This document shows positions 16,728-22,674 of a stretch of DNA of 22,674 bases, one piece after another (position 1 is the first letter of the stretch; each line of letters opens with the position of its first letter). Source of the stretch: JAFKKS01 sp039808325 (lineage in GTDB: Bacteria; Pseudomonadota; Alphaproteobacteria; Rhizobiales; Xanthobacteraceae); contig JBDHSU010000063.1 in NCBI GenBank assembly GCA_039808325.1, forward strand, positions 1 through 22,674, given 5' to 3'. The translations under genes were made by a program, and so were the position numbers. The notes under the pieces were generated by a model. The model had not been told where the DNA came from. It searched no databases and saw only the letters and a program-made list of their open reading frames with translations.

Positions 16728-17221
16728 AGCATGTGCTCATCTCTGGGGGCGGGCGGCCTGAACACGCGCCAGATGCATTCGATTGTGAAAAGGCCCATGC
16801 CGACGACAAGTGCCGATTGGGGGATCCACATCGGCACGGAGAAGAGCGAGAGCGAGCGGCGGCCATAGCGTATTGATTGCGCGGCGATCTCCGCGCCCTT
16901 CCAGGTCGTAACCGCAGCGAAGACGGCGATGCAGACATAGGAGCCGCGCACCAGCGCGATCTGCGAACGTTCCGGCAGACGTTTGTACCAAACGTCGATG
17001 CGGATGTGCTGGCCGGCACGGTCGGTCGGCAGCAGGCCGAGAAAGGTGCACCAGATCATCAGGTAGACGGAAACGTCCTGCGCCCACAACGTCGGGCTGT
17101 CGAAGACGTACCGGCTTACGACCTCATAGAGGGTCGCGCCCGCGACGGCGAGGAGGCATAATCCGCAGACCGTCTCGCACAGCTTTGAGACGGTCTGCCC
17201 GAAGCGTCCAGGCGCAGCCAT
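16724..17221 (-). CDS. dctQ: TRAP transporter small permease (DctQ)
   Basis: This 165-residue membrane protein is the first gene of the minus-strand operon. Four hydrophobic segments are visible, including LCLLAVAGATLYEVVSRYVF and VYLMIWCTFLGLLPTDRAGQHIRIDV. The second of these is the typical DctQ region with the H.R.D/V motif. The ATG has GGGAGGA about nine bases upstream. A promoter-like TTGACA with a downstream palindrome lies 30 to 70 bases before the gene. The product forms a complex with DctM. Length and pattern are normal for the family. Confidence 0.9.
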   Translation of the reverse strand: MAAPGRFGQTVSKLCETVCGLCLLAVAGATLYEVVSRYVFDSPTLWAQDVSVYLMIWCTFLGLLPTDRAGQHIRIDVWYKRLPERSQIALVRGSYVCIAVFAAVTTWKGAEIAAQSIRYGRRSLSLFSVPMWIPQSALVVGMGLFTIECIWRVFRPPAPRDEHML

Positions 17222-17248
17222 CCGAGCGAGTCCTCCCTCGCATTCTTA

Positions 17249-17262
17249 ATTGTGCGGACAAA
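17249..17262. promoter_or_regulatory. Candidate GntR operator 2 (dctQ side)
   Basis: ATTGTGCGGACAAA matches the palindrome at 17383-17396 at 11 of 14 positions and keeps the core TTGT-N4-ACAA. It overlaps the downstream edge of the -10 position for dctQ transcription. The likely binder is the GntR/HutC-type regulator encoded at the end of the divergent operon. That assignment is inference. Confidence 0.5.
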
Positions 17263-17288
17263 GCTATCTTTCTCTCAAGGCCTGTCAA
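17261..17288 (-). promoter_or_regulatory. Probable promoter of the dctQMP-prpD operon
   Basis: On the minus strand a perfect -35 TTGACA (plus-strand 17283-17288) is followed after 16 bases by TAGCTT (17261-17266), a weak -10. The predicted transcript would begin about 30 bases before the dctQ ATG. The spacing and the nearby operator mirror the promoter of the divergent operon. Confidence 0.45.
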
Positions 17289-17359
17289 GCGATCTTCGCC
17301 ACGGCATTACATGAACCGCGACATTTAGACCGTACTGGCACACTTTCAGGTTGTTTTGT

Positions 17360-17387
17360 TTGACATCCGAAGGCGCTATCGTATTGT
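17360..17387 (+). promoter_or_regulatory. Probable promoter of the maoC-prpD-acd-caiB-gntR operon
   Basis: A perfect -35 TTGACA (17360-17365) is followed after 16 bases by TATTGT (17382-17387), four of six matches to the -10 consensus. The -10 lies inside the palindrome at 17383-17396, the arrangement expected for a repressed promoter. The transcript would start about 28 bases before the maoC-type ATG. Confidence 0.55.
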
Positions 17388-17396
17388 CTGGACAAT
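17383..17396. promoter_or_regulatory. Candidate GntR operator 1 (maoC side)
   Basis: ATTGTCTGGACAAT is a perfect inverted repeat (ATTGTC, two-base centre, GACAAT). It overlaps the -10 element of the plus-strand operon. The TTGT-N4-ACAA core resembles operators described for HutC-subfamily GntR regulators, and a regulator of that type is encoded at the end of this operon. Confidence 0.6.
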
Positions 17397-17422
17397 AGAT
17401 CAAAAATTGGATCCCCCAGCAG

Positions 17423-17914
17423 ATGCGCAGCGCAGAACGGCAACGGACGAAGATCGGCCGCTATTTCGAGGAATTCGTCGTCGGTGACGTGTACGAGCAC
17501 CGTCCGGGCCGCACAATCACGGAAGCGGACAACATCAACTTTTCGTTGATGACGATGAACTGCCATCCGCTGCACTGCGACGCTGCCTACGCAGCCAAGA
17601 GCGAGTTCGGCCGGCCGCTCGTCAACAGCGCGCTGACGCTCGCGATCGTCGTCGGCATGACGGTGCTGGATGTATCCGGCAAGGCGATCGCCAATCTCGG
17701 CTGGAAGGATATCAACATCACTGGCCCGGTGTTCTGCGGCGATACGCTCCGTGCCGAGTCGGAAGTGACGGCGGCGCGTGAATCGAAGTCGCGGCCGACG
17801 CAAGGCATCGTCACGGTGAAGACCCGCGCGTTCAACCAGAATGGCGCGCCGGTGATGGACTTCGTACGAATCGCGCTGGTGCCAAAGCGCGGCCACGCGG
17901 TCGACGACCTCTAG
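17423..17914 (+). CDS. MaoC-family acyl-CoA hydratase/dehydratase
   Basis: This 163-residue hot-dog-fold enzyme resembles the MaoC branch that includes mesaconyl-CoA and beta-methylmalyl-CoA hydratases. Visible family segments are GRYFEEFVVGDVYEHRPGRT (12-31), TEADNINFSLMTMNCHPLH (33-51), FGRPLVNSALTLAIVVGMTV and ESKSRPTQGIVTVKTRAFNQNG. The catalytic His is His51. The position that is Asp in the (R)-hydratase motif (G-D-x-N-P-x-H) is Asn46 here, and the usual Asn is His48. I recall substitutions like this in the mesaconyl-CoA-hydratase-like branch, but it may alter the reaction. The ATG lacks a strong ribosome site. It is the first gene of the plus-strand operon, behind a promoter with an overlapping operator. 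Confidence 0.88.
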   Translation: MRSAERQRTKIGRYFEEFVVGDVYEHRPGRTITEADNINFSLMTMNCHPLHCDAAYAAKSEFGRPLVNSALTLAIVVGMTVLDVSGKAIANLGWKDINITGPVFCGDTLRAESEVTAARESKSRPTQGIVTVKTRAFNQNGAPVMDFVRIALVPKRGHAVDDL

Positions 17915-18033
17915 AGCGTGATCCCGAAAGTGGAAAACGGCTTTCGGAAAAGCATGCCCTCGGGCTCGACCCGGGGGATCATGCTCAAACAAGACGATAA
18001 CGACGGATCTGATTCAATGCCGTTGGATCAGAC
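17915..18033. repeat. Intergenic palindromic repeat element (Rhizobiales type)
   Basis: This stretch starts at the maoC-type stop codon. A first hairpin is CCGAAAG (17924-17930) with CTTTCGG (17941-17947). A stronger stem-loop spans 17951-17985, with outer arms AGCATG and CATGCT and an inner GC-rich stem. A third weak pair is TCTGAT (18008-18013) with ATCAGA (18027-18032). The opening AGCGTGATCCCGAAA and the closing GATCATGCTCAAACAAGA are wording I remember from many intergenic copies in Bradyrhizobium-like genomes. It sits inside an operon, so it may affect transcript processing or relative expression of the genes after it. Confidence 0.7.
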
Positions 18034-18057
18034 CCTAGCAACGCGAGGGAGAGGAAC

Positions 18058-19467
18058 ATGACCGCTCACGATCCCAACCTCGGTGTGCAGCGCACCGACG
18101 CCATTTCGGAGGTGCTCGCCCGCTTCGCGCTCGGCTTGACGCTCGACGACGTGCCCTCTGGGGTGCGCGAGCGGGCCAAGCATCTCATTCTCGATGCCGT
18201 GGGCACGGCGCTGGCTGCGCGCCGTTACACGTTCGCTGACGTTTCGCTCGCGGCGCTGATTGAACTCGGCGAGGGGCGCTCGCCGGTTATCGGCATCGGC
18301 CGCCGCCTCGCCTTGCGCGAGTCCGCCATCATGAACGGCATCCTGATGCACGGGCTCGACTACGACGACACGCACAGCCGTGGCGTCATCCACGGCACGG
18401 TCAGCAGCTTTCCCTGCGCCTTCGCGCTGGCGGAGAAACACGCGGCCGACGGCGGCGCGCTGCTTGCGGCCTACATCGCTGCGATGGAGGTCTCGACACG
18501 ACTCGGCGCGGTCGCCAAAGGCGGCTTCCATCAGTCCGGTTTCCATCCCACCGGGCTGATCGGCGCGTTCGGCGCGACGCTGGCCGCCGCGCGCCTGCTC
18601 GGACTCGATGTCGAGCGCGCCGTGATGGCGCAAGGCATCACGCTCTCGCTTGCCGCGGGCAGCCTGGAATTCCTTCAGGACGGCGCCTGGACGAAGCGGC
18701 TGCACCCGGGCTGGGCGGCAGCGGTCGGCATCACGGCGGCGACCTTCGCCAAGCACGGCTATGTCGGCCCGCGCGCCGCTTATGAAGGCCGCTTCGGCCT
18801 TTACGCGACGCATCTCAGTACCCATGCGGAAGGAGCCGACCTTTCGCTTGCGACCGCGGGGCTCGGCCGTACGTGGCAGATCGAGGAAGTGTCGGTGAAG
18901 CCGATGCCCGCCTGCCATTTCGTGCACGCGGCGGTCGACGCGGCGGCCGCGCTGCATCGCGATGTCGGCGTGCGCAGCATTGCGCGGGTCACCGTGCTGG
19001 TTCCTGAAAGCGTCGTGAAGACGGTGTGCGAGCCGGTCGCCAACAAACAGGCGCCGGCCAACAGCTACGACGCGCAGTTCTCGATTCCCTATGTGGTCGC
19101 GACCAGCCTGCTGCGCGGTGGCTTCACGCTCGACGCGCTCGAGCCGGACGCAATGGCCGACCCGGCCGTGTGTGCGCTGGCAAAGCGCGTCGATTACGCG
19201 ATCGATCCCGACTCGACCTTCCCGCGGCATTATACTGGGGAAGTCGTCGTGGAGTTCGAATCCGGCGAGGTGCTGAGGCGCCGCGAAGCCATTAACCGTG
19301 GAAACGCGGACCGCCCGCTCTCCAATGCCGAAATCGAGGCGAAGTATTTCGACAATGCCGCGCGTGACTTCACGCGCGGCGAGGCGGAGCGTATCCGTGA
19401 TGCGGTGCTGGCGCTCGACGCTGCACCAGCGAGCCGGCTTGCTGCCGCGCTGTGCCGGGAACCGTGA
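18058..19467 (+). CDS. MmgE/PrpD family protein (second paralogue)
   Basis: This 469-residue MmgE/PrpD protein is a paralogue of the 12977-14380 product. It carries the same signatures: GLDYDDTHSRGVIH (99-112), GFHQSGFHPTG (156-166), TKRLHPGWAAAVG (212-224) and KPMPACHFVHAAVDA. Clear divergence in between suggests a different substrate or step. The ATG follows GGAGAGGAAC. It is separated from the MaoC-type gene by the palindromic repeat and from the acyl-CoA dehydrogenase gene by 21 bases. Possible reactions for the family are dehydration, decarboxylation or epimerisation of di- or tricarboxylates. Which applies here is unknown. Confidence 0.9.
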   Translation: MTAHDPNLGVQRTDAISEVLARFALGLTLDDVPSGVRERAKHLILDAVGTALAARRYTFADVSLAALIELGEGRSPVIGIGRRLALRESAIMNGILMHGLDYDDTHSRGVIHGTVSSFPCAFALAEKHAADGGALLAAYIAAMEVSTRLGAVAKGGFHQSGFHPTGLIGAFGATLAAARLLGLDVERAVMAQGITLSLAAGSLEFLQDGAWTKRLHPGWAAAVGITAATFAKHGYVGPRAAYEGRFGLYATHLSTHAEGADLSLATAGLGRTWQIEEVSVKPMPACHFVHAAVDAAAALHRDVGVRSIARVTVLVPESVVKTVCEPVANKQAPANSYDAQFSIPYVVATSLLRGGFTLDALEPDAMADPAVCALAKRVDYAIDPDSTFPRHYTGEVVVEFESGEVLRRREAINRGNADRPLSNAEIEAKYFDNAARDFTRGEAERIRDAVLALDAAPASRLAAALCREP

Positions 19468-19488
19468 GCAAGCAGGAGTCAAATTGTC

Positions 19489-20655
19489 GTGGATAGAGTG
19501 ACCGAGCCGGCCGACCGCGCCGAAGAATCGATGATCCTTACGGCCGTCGACAAGTTCTTGGCGGCCGACGTCGCGCCCTATGTGCGCGAGTTCGAGCAGG
19601 CCGATACCTATCCGAGCGAGATGGTCGAGAAGATGAAGGCGTTGGGCCTGTTCGGTTGCCTCATCGATCCGGAATACGGCGGCCTCGGCCTCTCGACCGC
19701 AACCTATGCGAGGATCATCGAACGCATCTCCGCGGTATGGATGTCGGTGAGCGGCATCGTCAATTCGCACCTCATCATGGCGGCAGCGGTGCAACGCTTT
19801 GGCACCGACGCGCAGAAGAGGGCCTTTCTGCCGCGCTTCGCGACTGGCGAGCTGCGCGGCGGCATCGCGCTGACCGAGCCCGATTGCGGCACCGACCTAC
19901 AGGCAATCTCCACCACCGCGCGGCGCGAGGGCGACCACTATGTCGTCAATGGCGCCAAGACCTGGATCAGCAACAGCTACTACGGCAACTGCTTCGCATT
20001 GCTCGTGAAGACGGATCCGAAGGCGGAGCCGCGCCATAGGGGCATGAGTCTGCTGCTTGCCGAGAAGGGGCCGGGGTTTTCGGTCAATCGCAAACTGCCG
20101 AAGCTCGGCTATAAGGGCATCGATACCTGCGAGTTGAGCTTCGCGGACTTCCGTGTCCCCGCCGACCGCCTCATCGGCGGCGTGGAGGGCAGAGGCTTGC
20201 AGCAGATCCTCGGCGGCCTCGAACTCGGCCGCATCAATGTCGCGGCGCGCGGCGTCGGCGTTGCCGATGCCGCGCTGCGCGAGGCGGTCTCCTACGCGCA
20301 GATGAGGCGCACCTTCGGCAAGCCTATCTGCGAGCACCAGGCGATCCAGCTCAAGCTCGCCGACATGGCGACGCGGCTCGAGGCGGCGCGGCTCCTAACC
20401 TATCGCGCGGCCGAAGCTTATGATCGTGGCGAGCGCTGCGACATGGAGGCGGGCATGGCGAAATATTTCGCCACCGAGGCGGCCATGGAGAACGCCGCCG
20501 AGGCGATGCGCATCCACGGCGCCAACGGCTATTCACGGGAATACGACGTCGAGCGCCTCTATCGCGACGCGCCGCTCCTCGTCATCGGCGAAGGTACGAA
20601 CGAGATGCAGCGCATCATCATCGCGCGGCAATTGATCGCGAGACATCCCGCATGA
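19489..20655 (+). CDS. Acyl-CoA dehydrogenase family protein
   Basis: This 388-residue flavoprotein is of normal acyl-CoA dehydrogenase length. It would oxidise an acyl-CoA to the 2-enoyl-CoA and pass electrons to electron-transfer flavoprotein. Family motifs are GCLIDPEYGGLGLS near 55-68, IALTEPDCGTDLQ, the YVVNGAKTWISNS segment, RRTFGKPICEHQAIQ and the C-terminal GEGTNEMQR. In that last motif Glu368 occupies the position of the catalytic base in medium-chain acyl-CoA dehydrogenases. The GTG at 19489 was chosen because AGGAG lies ten bases upstream (19474-19478). The stop overlaps the next start by four bases (ATGA). With a CoA-transferase and a MaoC hydratase it completes an activation-oxidation-hydration sequence. 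Confidence 0.93.
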   Translation: MDRVTEPADRAEESMILTAVDKFLAADVAPYVREFEQADTYPSEMVEKMKALGLFGCLIDPEYGGLGLSTATYARIIERISAVWMSVSGIVNSHLIMAAAVQRFGTDAQKRAFLPRFATGELRGGIALTEPDCGTDLQAISTTARREGDHYVVNGAKTWISNSYYGNCFALLVKTDPKAEPRHRGMSLLLAEKGPGFSVNRKLPKLGYKGIDTCELSFADFRVPADRLIGGVEGRGLQQILGGLELGRINVAARGVGVADAALREAVSYAQMRRTFGKPICEHQAIQLKLADMATRLEAARLLTYRAAEAYDRGERCDMEAGMAKYFATEAAMENAAEAMRIHGANGYSREYDVERLYRDAPLLVIGEGTNEMQRIIIARQLIARHPA

Positions 20656-21848
20656 GCCGGCTTCCGCTCAGCGGCCTGCGCGTGCTCGCGGTCGAGCAGT
20701 ACGGCGCCGGTCCGTTCGCCACGCAGCATCTCGCCGATCTCGGTGCCGAGATCCTCAAGATCGAGAACTTCAAGGACGGTGGCGATATCGGCCGGCATGT
20801 CGGCCCGCATTTCTTCGCCGAAGGCGACAGCCATTTCTACGAGGCGTTCAACCGCAACAAGCGCAGCCTCGGGCTCGACCTCAAGGCACCGGAAGGCCGC
20901 GACATCCTGCTCAAGCTCGTGGCGCAGAGTGACGCCCTGTTTGATAATCTTCGCGGCGATTTGCCGGCCAAGCTCGGGCTCGACTATGCCGGGCTCGCGC
21001 ACGCGAACCCGAAAATCGTGTGCGTTCACCTCTCCGCCTATGGTCGCACCGGCTCGCGCGCGGGTTGGCCGGGCTACGACTACCTGATGCAGGCGGAGGC
21101 GGGCTACCTGTCGCTCACGGGAGAGCCTGACGGACCGCCGGCGCGCTGCGGTCTCTCGATCATCGACCTGATGACCGGCACGACCGCCGCGATGGCGCTG
21201 CTTGCCGGCGTGATCGAGGCACGCGCGACCGGGAGCGGCCGCGACCTCGATGTCAGCCTCTATGACGTGGCGATGCACAATCTCTGCTATCTCGGTACAT
21301 GGTACCTCAACGCCGGTGCCGTGACGCGGCGCGAGCCGCATTCGAGCCATCCCTCGCTTACGCCGAGCCAGCTCTATCGCACGCGGGACGGCTGGATCTT
21401 CCTGATGTGCAACAAGGAGAAGTTCTGGCGCGTCTTCGCGGAGCTGGTCGGGCGCCCCCAATGGCTGACCGATCCGGATTTCGCCAACTTCGCCGCGCGG
21501 CTTGCGCACCGGCAGCGCGTCAACGCGGCGATCAGCGACGTGCTTGGCGCCCGCACGACCGAGGAATGGATGGCGCTGTTCGCAGGCCAGGTGCCAGCCG
21601 CGCCGGTCTATGACGTGGCGCAGGCGCTCGACAATGAATTCGCCCATGAGCGCGGCCGCATCGTCGAGTTTCACCACCCCGAGCATGGGCCTATTAAGGG
21701 GATCGCATCGCCCGTCGATCCCGCCGGAACGCCGCTGCCGACGCAGGCGGCACCGACGCTCGGCCAGGACACCGACGATATCCTTTCCGGCCTGCACTAT
21801 TCGGCTCAGTCCATCGCCGCGTTGCGCGCCCGCAACGTCGTGCGGTAA
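20652..21848 (+). CDS. CaiB/BaiF family CoA-transferase
   Basis: This 398-residue class III CoA-transferase is of typical length. It begins with SGLRVLAVEQYGAGPFATQHLADLGAEILKIE, the usual N-terminal motif, and continues with NRNKRSLGLDLK and HLSAYGRTG. It has IDLMTGTTAAMALL, where Asp172 aligns with the catalytic aspartate that forms the acyl anhydride intermediate. Residues such as GWIFLMCNKEKFWRVFAEL mark the C-terminal half. The likely role is transfer of CoA from succinyl-CoA or another donor to the imported acid. It overlaps the acyl-CoA dehydrogenase gene by four bases and is followed after 43 bases by the GntR regulator. Donor and acceptor are unknown. Confidence 0.93.
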   Translation: MSRLPLSGLRVLAVEQYGAGPFATQHLADLGAEILKIENFKDGGDIGRHVGPHFFAEGDSHFYEAFNRNKRSLGLDLKAPEGRDILLKLVAQSDALFDNLRGDLPAKLGLDYAGLAHANPKIVCVHLSAYGRTGSRAGWPGYDYLMQAEAGYLSLTGEPDGPPARCGLSIIDLMTGTTAAMALLAGVIEARATGSGRDLDVSLYDVAMHNLCYLGTWYLNAGAVTRREPHSSHPSLTPSQLYRTRDGWIFLMCNKEKFWRVFAELVGRPQWLTDPDFANFAARLAHRQRVNAAISDVLGARTTEEWMALFAGQVPAAPVYDVAQALDNEFAHERGRIVEFHHPEHGPIKGIASPVDPAGTPLPTQAAPTLGQDTDDILSGLHYSAQSIAALRARNVVR

Positions 21849-21891
21849 TGCGGGGCGGCCGACCGTCCCGCTCTCGCGCCGAGGTCCGACG

Positions 21892-22626
21892 ATGACAATC
21901 ATTCCGCCGCAGCCGCGCTACCGTCAACTCGCGCAAGCGCTCGTCAACGACATCCGTGCCGGCCGGTACGCAGTTGGCAGCATGCTGCCGACCGAGCACA
22001 TGCTCTGCGAGCAGTTCGGCGCCAGCCGCTTCACAGTGCGGGAGGCGGTAAAGCAGCTCGTCGAGATGGGGCTCGTTAGCCGGCAGGCCGGCGTTGGTAC
22101 GCGCGTCATGAGCGCGCAGGCGCAGACGGGCTACCGCCAGGTCATGGAAACGATCGAGGATCTTCAGCAATACACCGCCGAAACGGAGCTCGAGATCCTC
22201 AAGACCGATACCGTCGATCTGCCGGAGCGACGACCGGAGTTCCAGCGCGTGCGCCCGCGCCAGGGGTGGCTGCGCATCGAAGCGCTTCGACGCGTCCTCA
22301 ACCGTCGTTTGCCGCCGATCTGCTTCACCGAAATCTACCTGCATCCTGCGTTCCATTCGGTCCGTTATCTCGGCGGCCGAGTGAGCGTCCCGGTTTATAT
22401 GCATATCGAGCAACAGTTCGGGGAACATATTGCCGAAGTGCAGCAGCAGATCCGTGCCACGATGCTAACGCCCCGGCTTACCCAGCTTCTCAAGGCAAAA
22501 GCCGATTTGCCGGCGCTGTGGGTTTGCCGCACCTATTCCAATCCACGCGGCGAGGCCATCGAGATCGCCATGAGCACGCATCCGGCCGACCGCTTCAGTT
22601 ACTCCCAGACATTCCGACGCGATTAG
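21892..22626 (+). CDS. GntR-family transcriptional regulator, HutC type (UTRA domain)
   Basis: This 244-residue regulator has an N-terminal winged helix at about residues 8-73. It contains LPTEHMLCEQFGASRFTVREAVKQLVEMGLVSR followed by AGVGTRV. The C-terminal effector-binding domain (about 95-240) has the UTRA pattern (WLRIEALRRVLNRR, PICFTEIYLH, EIAMSTHPADRFSY). The frame is open further upstream into the CoA-transferase gene, but the ATG at 21892 has AGG seven bases upstream and starts where GntR proteins normally start. As the last gene of the operon it probably represses both divergent operons through the TTGT-N4-ACAA sites near 17250 and 17390. Its inducer is likely the imported acid or its CoA ester. 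Confidence 0.9.
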   Translation: MTIIPPQPRYRQLAQALVNDIRAGRYAVGSMLPTEHMLCEQFGASRFTVREAVKQLVEMGLVSRQAGVGTRVMSAQAQTGYRQVMETIEDLQQYTAETELEILKTDTVDLPERRPEFQRVRPRQGWLRIEALRRVLNRRLPPICFTEIYLHPAFHSVRYLGGRVSVPVYMHIEQQFGEHIAEVQQQIRATMLTPRLTQLLKAKADLPALWVCRTYSNPRGEAIEIAMSTHPADRFSYSQTFRRD

Positions 22627-22673
22627 ATCACGATGATTTTGGATCGAATCGATCCAAAATCATGAACGTGATC
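22626..22673. repeat. Palindromic repeat/possible bidirectional terminator after the GntR gene
   Basis: The arms ATGATTTTGGATCG (22633-22646) and CGATCCAAAATCAT (22650-22663) are perfectly complementary with a three-base loop. Outer arms GATCACG (22626-22632) and CGTGATC (22667-22673) extend the stem across a GAA bulge. The element begins at the GntR stop codon. Wording like this recurs in intergenic regions of Bradyrhizobium-like genomes, as far as I remember. It could end transcription in either direction, although there is no classical U-tract in view. Confidence 0.7.
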
Positions 22674-22674
22674 G

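Noticed and set aside
18028..19794. A 588-residue open frame on the minus strand opposite the second MmgE/PrpD gene
   Set aside because: Rich in Arg, His and Asp with no recognisable motif. The plus strand encodes a clear full-length MmgE/PrpD protein. Long antisense frames are common in high-GC genes.
20559..21902. A 447-residue minus-strand frame opposite the CoA-transferase gene
   Set aside because: It mirrors the CaiB/BaiF gene, has a composition typical of antisense translation and lacks any family motif.

Overview
The window looks like chromosome of a high-GC alphaproteobacterium, most likely a member of the Rhizobiales near Bradyrhizobium. This rests on codon use, on gene content (several transporter-plus-CoA catabolic cassettes, two MmgE/PrpD genes, HyuA/HyuB), and on two intergenic palindromic elements of a type I remember as common in Bradyrhizobium-like genomes. 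No database was searched. No rRNA, tRNA, CRISPR array, transposase or phage gene was seen.

Region 1 (1-3409, plus strand) is the 3' part of a spermidine/putrescine-type ABC transporter operon. It holds an ATPase whose 5' end lies outside the window, two permeases, and a terminal enoyl-CoA hydratase/isomerase family gene. Every junction overlaps or is bridged by a very short coupled reading frame. The 244-base convergent gap 3410-3653 may hold the stump of a DNA methyltransferase gene.

Region 2 (3654-11676, minus strand) is a complete PotFGHI/PotDABC-like ABC importer operon: Tat-exported binding protein, ATPase, two permeases, then HyuA and HyuB, the two subunits of an ATP-dependent hydantoinase/5-oxoprolinase-type enzyme. 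It probably imports a cyclic amide or similar nitrogen compound and opens it using ATP. A divergent XRE-family regulator (11838-12440) is the likely controller, and two palindromes lie in the shared promoter region.

Region 3 (12441-12976) has no intact gene. It contains a frameshifted remnant of a LysR-type regulator on the minus strand.

Region 4 (12977-22626) is a divergent catabolic regulon. On the minus strand run the TRAP transporter genes dctQ, dctM and dctP, then an MmgE/PrpD gene. On the plus strand run a MaoC-type hydratase, a second MmgE/PrpD, an acyl-CoA dehydrogenase, a CaiB/BaiF CoA-transferase and a GntR/HutC-type regulator. The 201-base divergent promoter region has two promoter-like sequences, each with a TTGT-N4-ACAA palindrome at its -10 element. 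This is the best candidate for a previously undescribed system: an organic acid is imported by TRAP, activated by CoA transfer, dehydrogenated, hydrated and perhaps isomerised or dehydrated by the two PrpD proteins, under GntR repression. The substrate cannot be read from sequence alone.

By eye the right part (from about 12.9 kb) is richer in G+C than the left part, so the window may be a mosaic of separately acquired cassettes.
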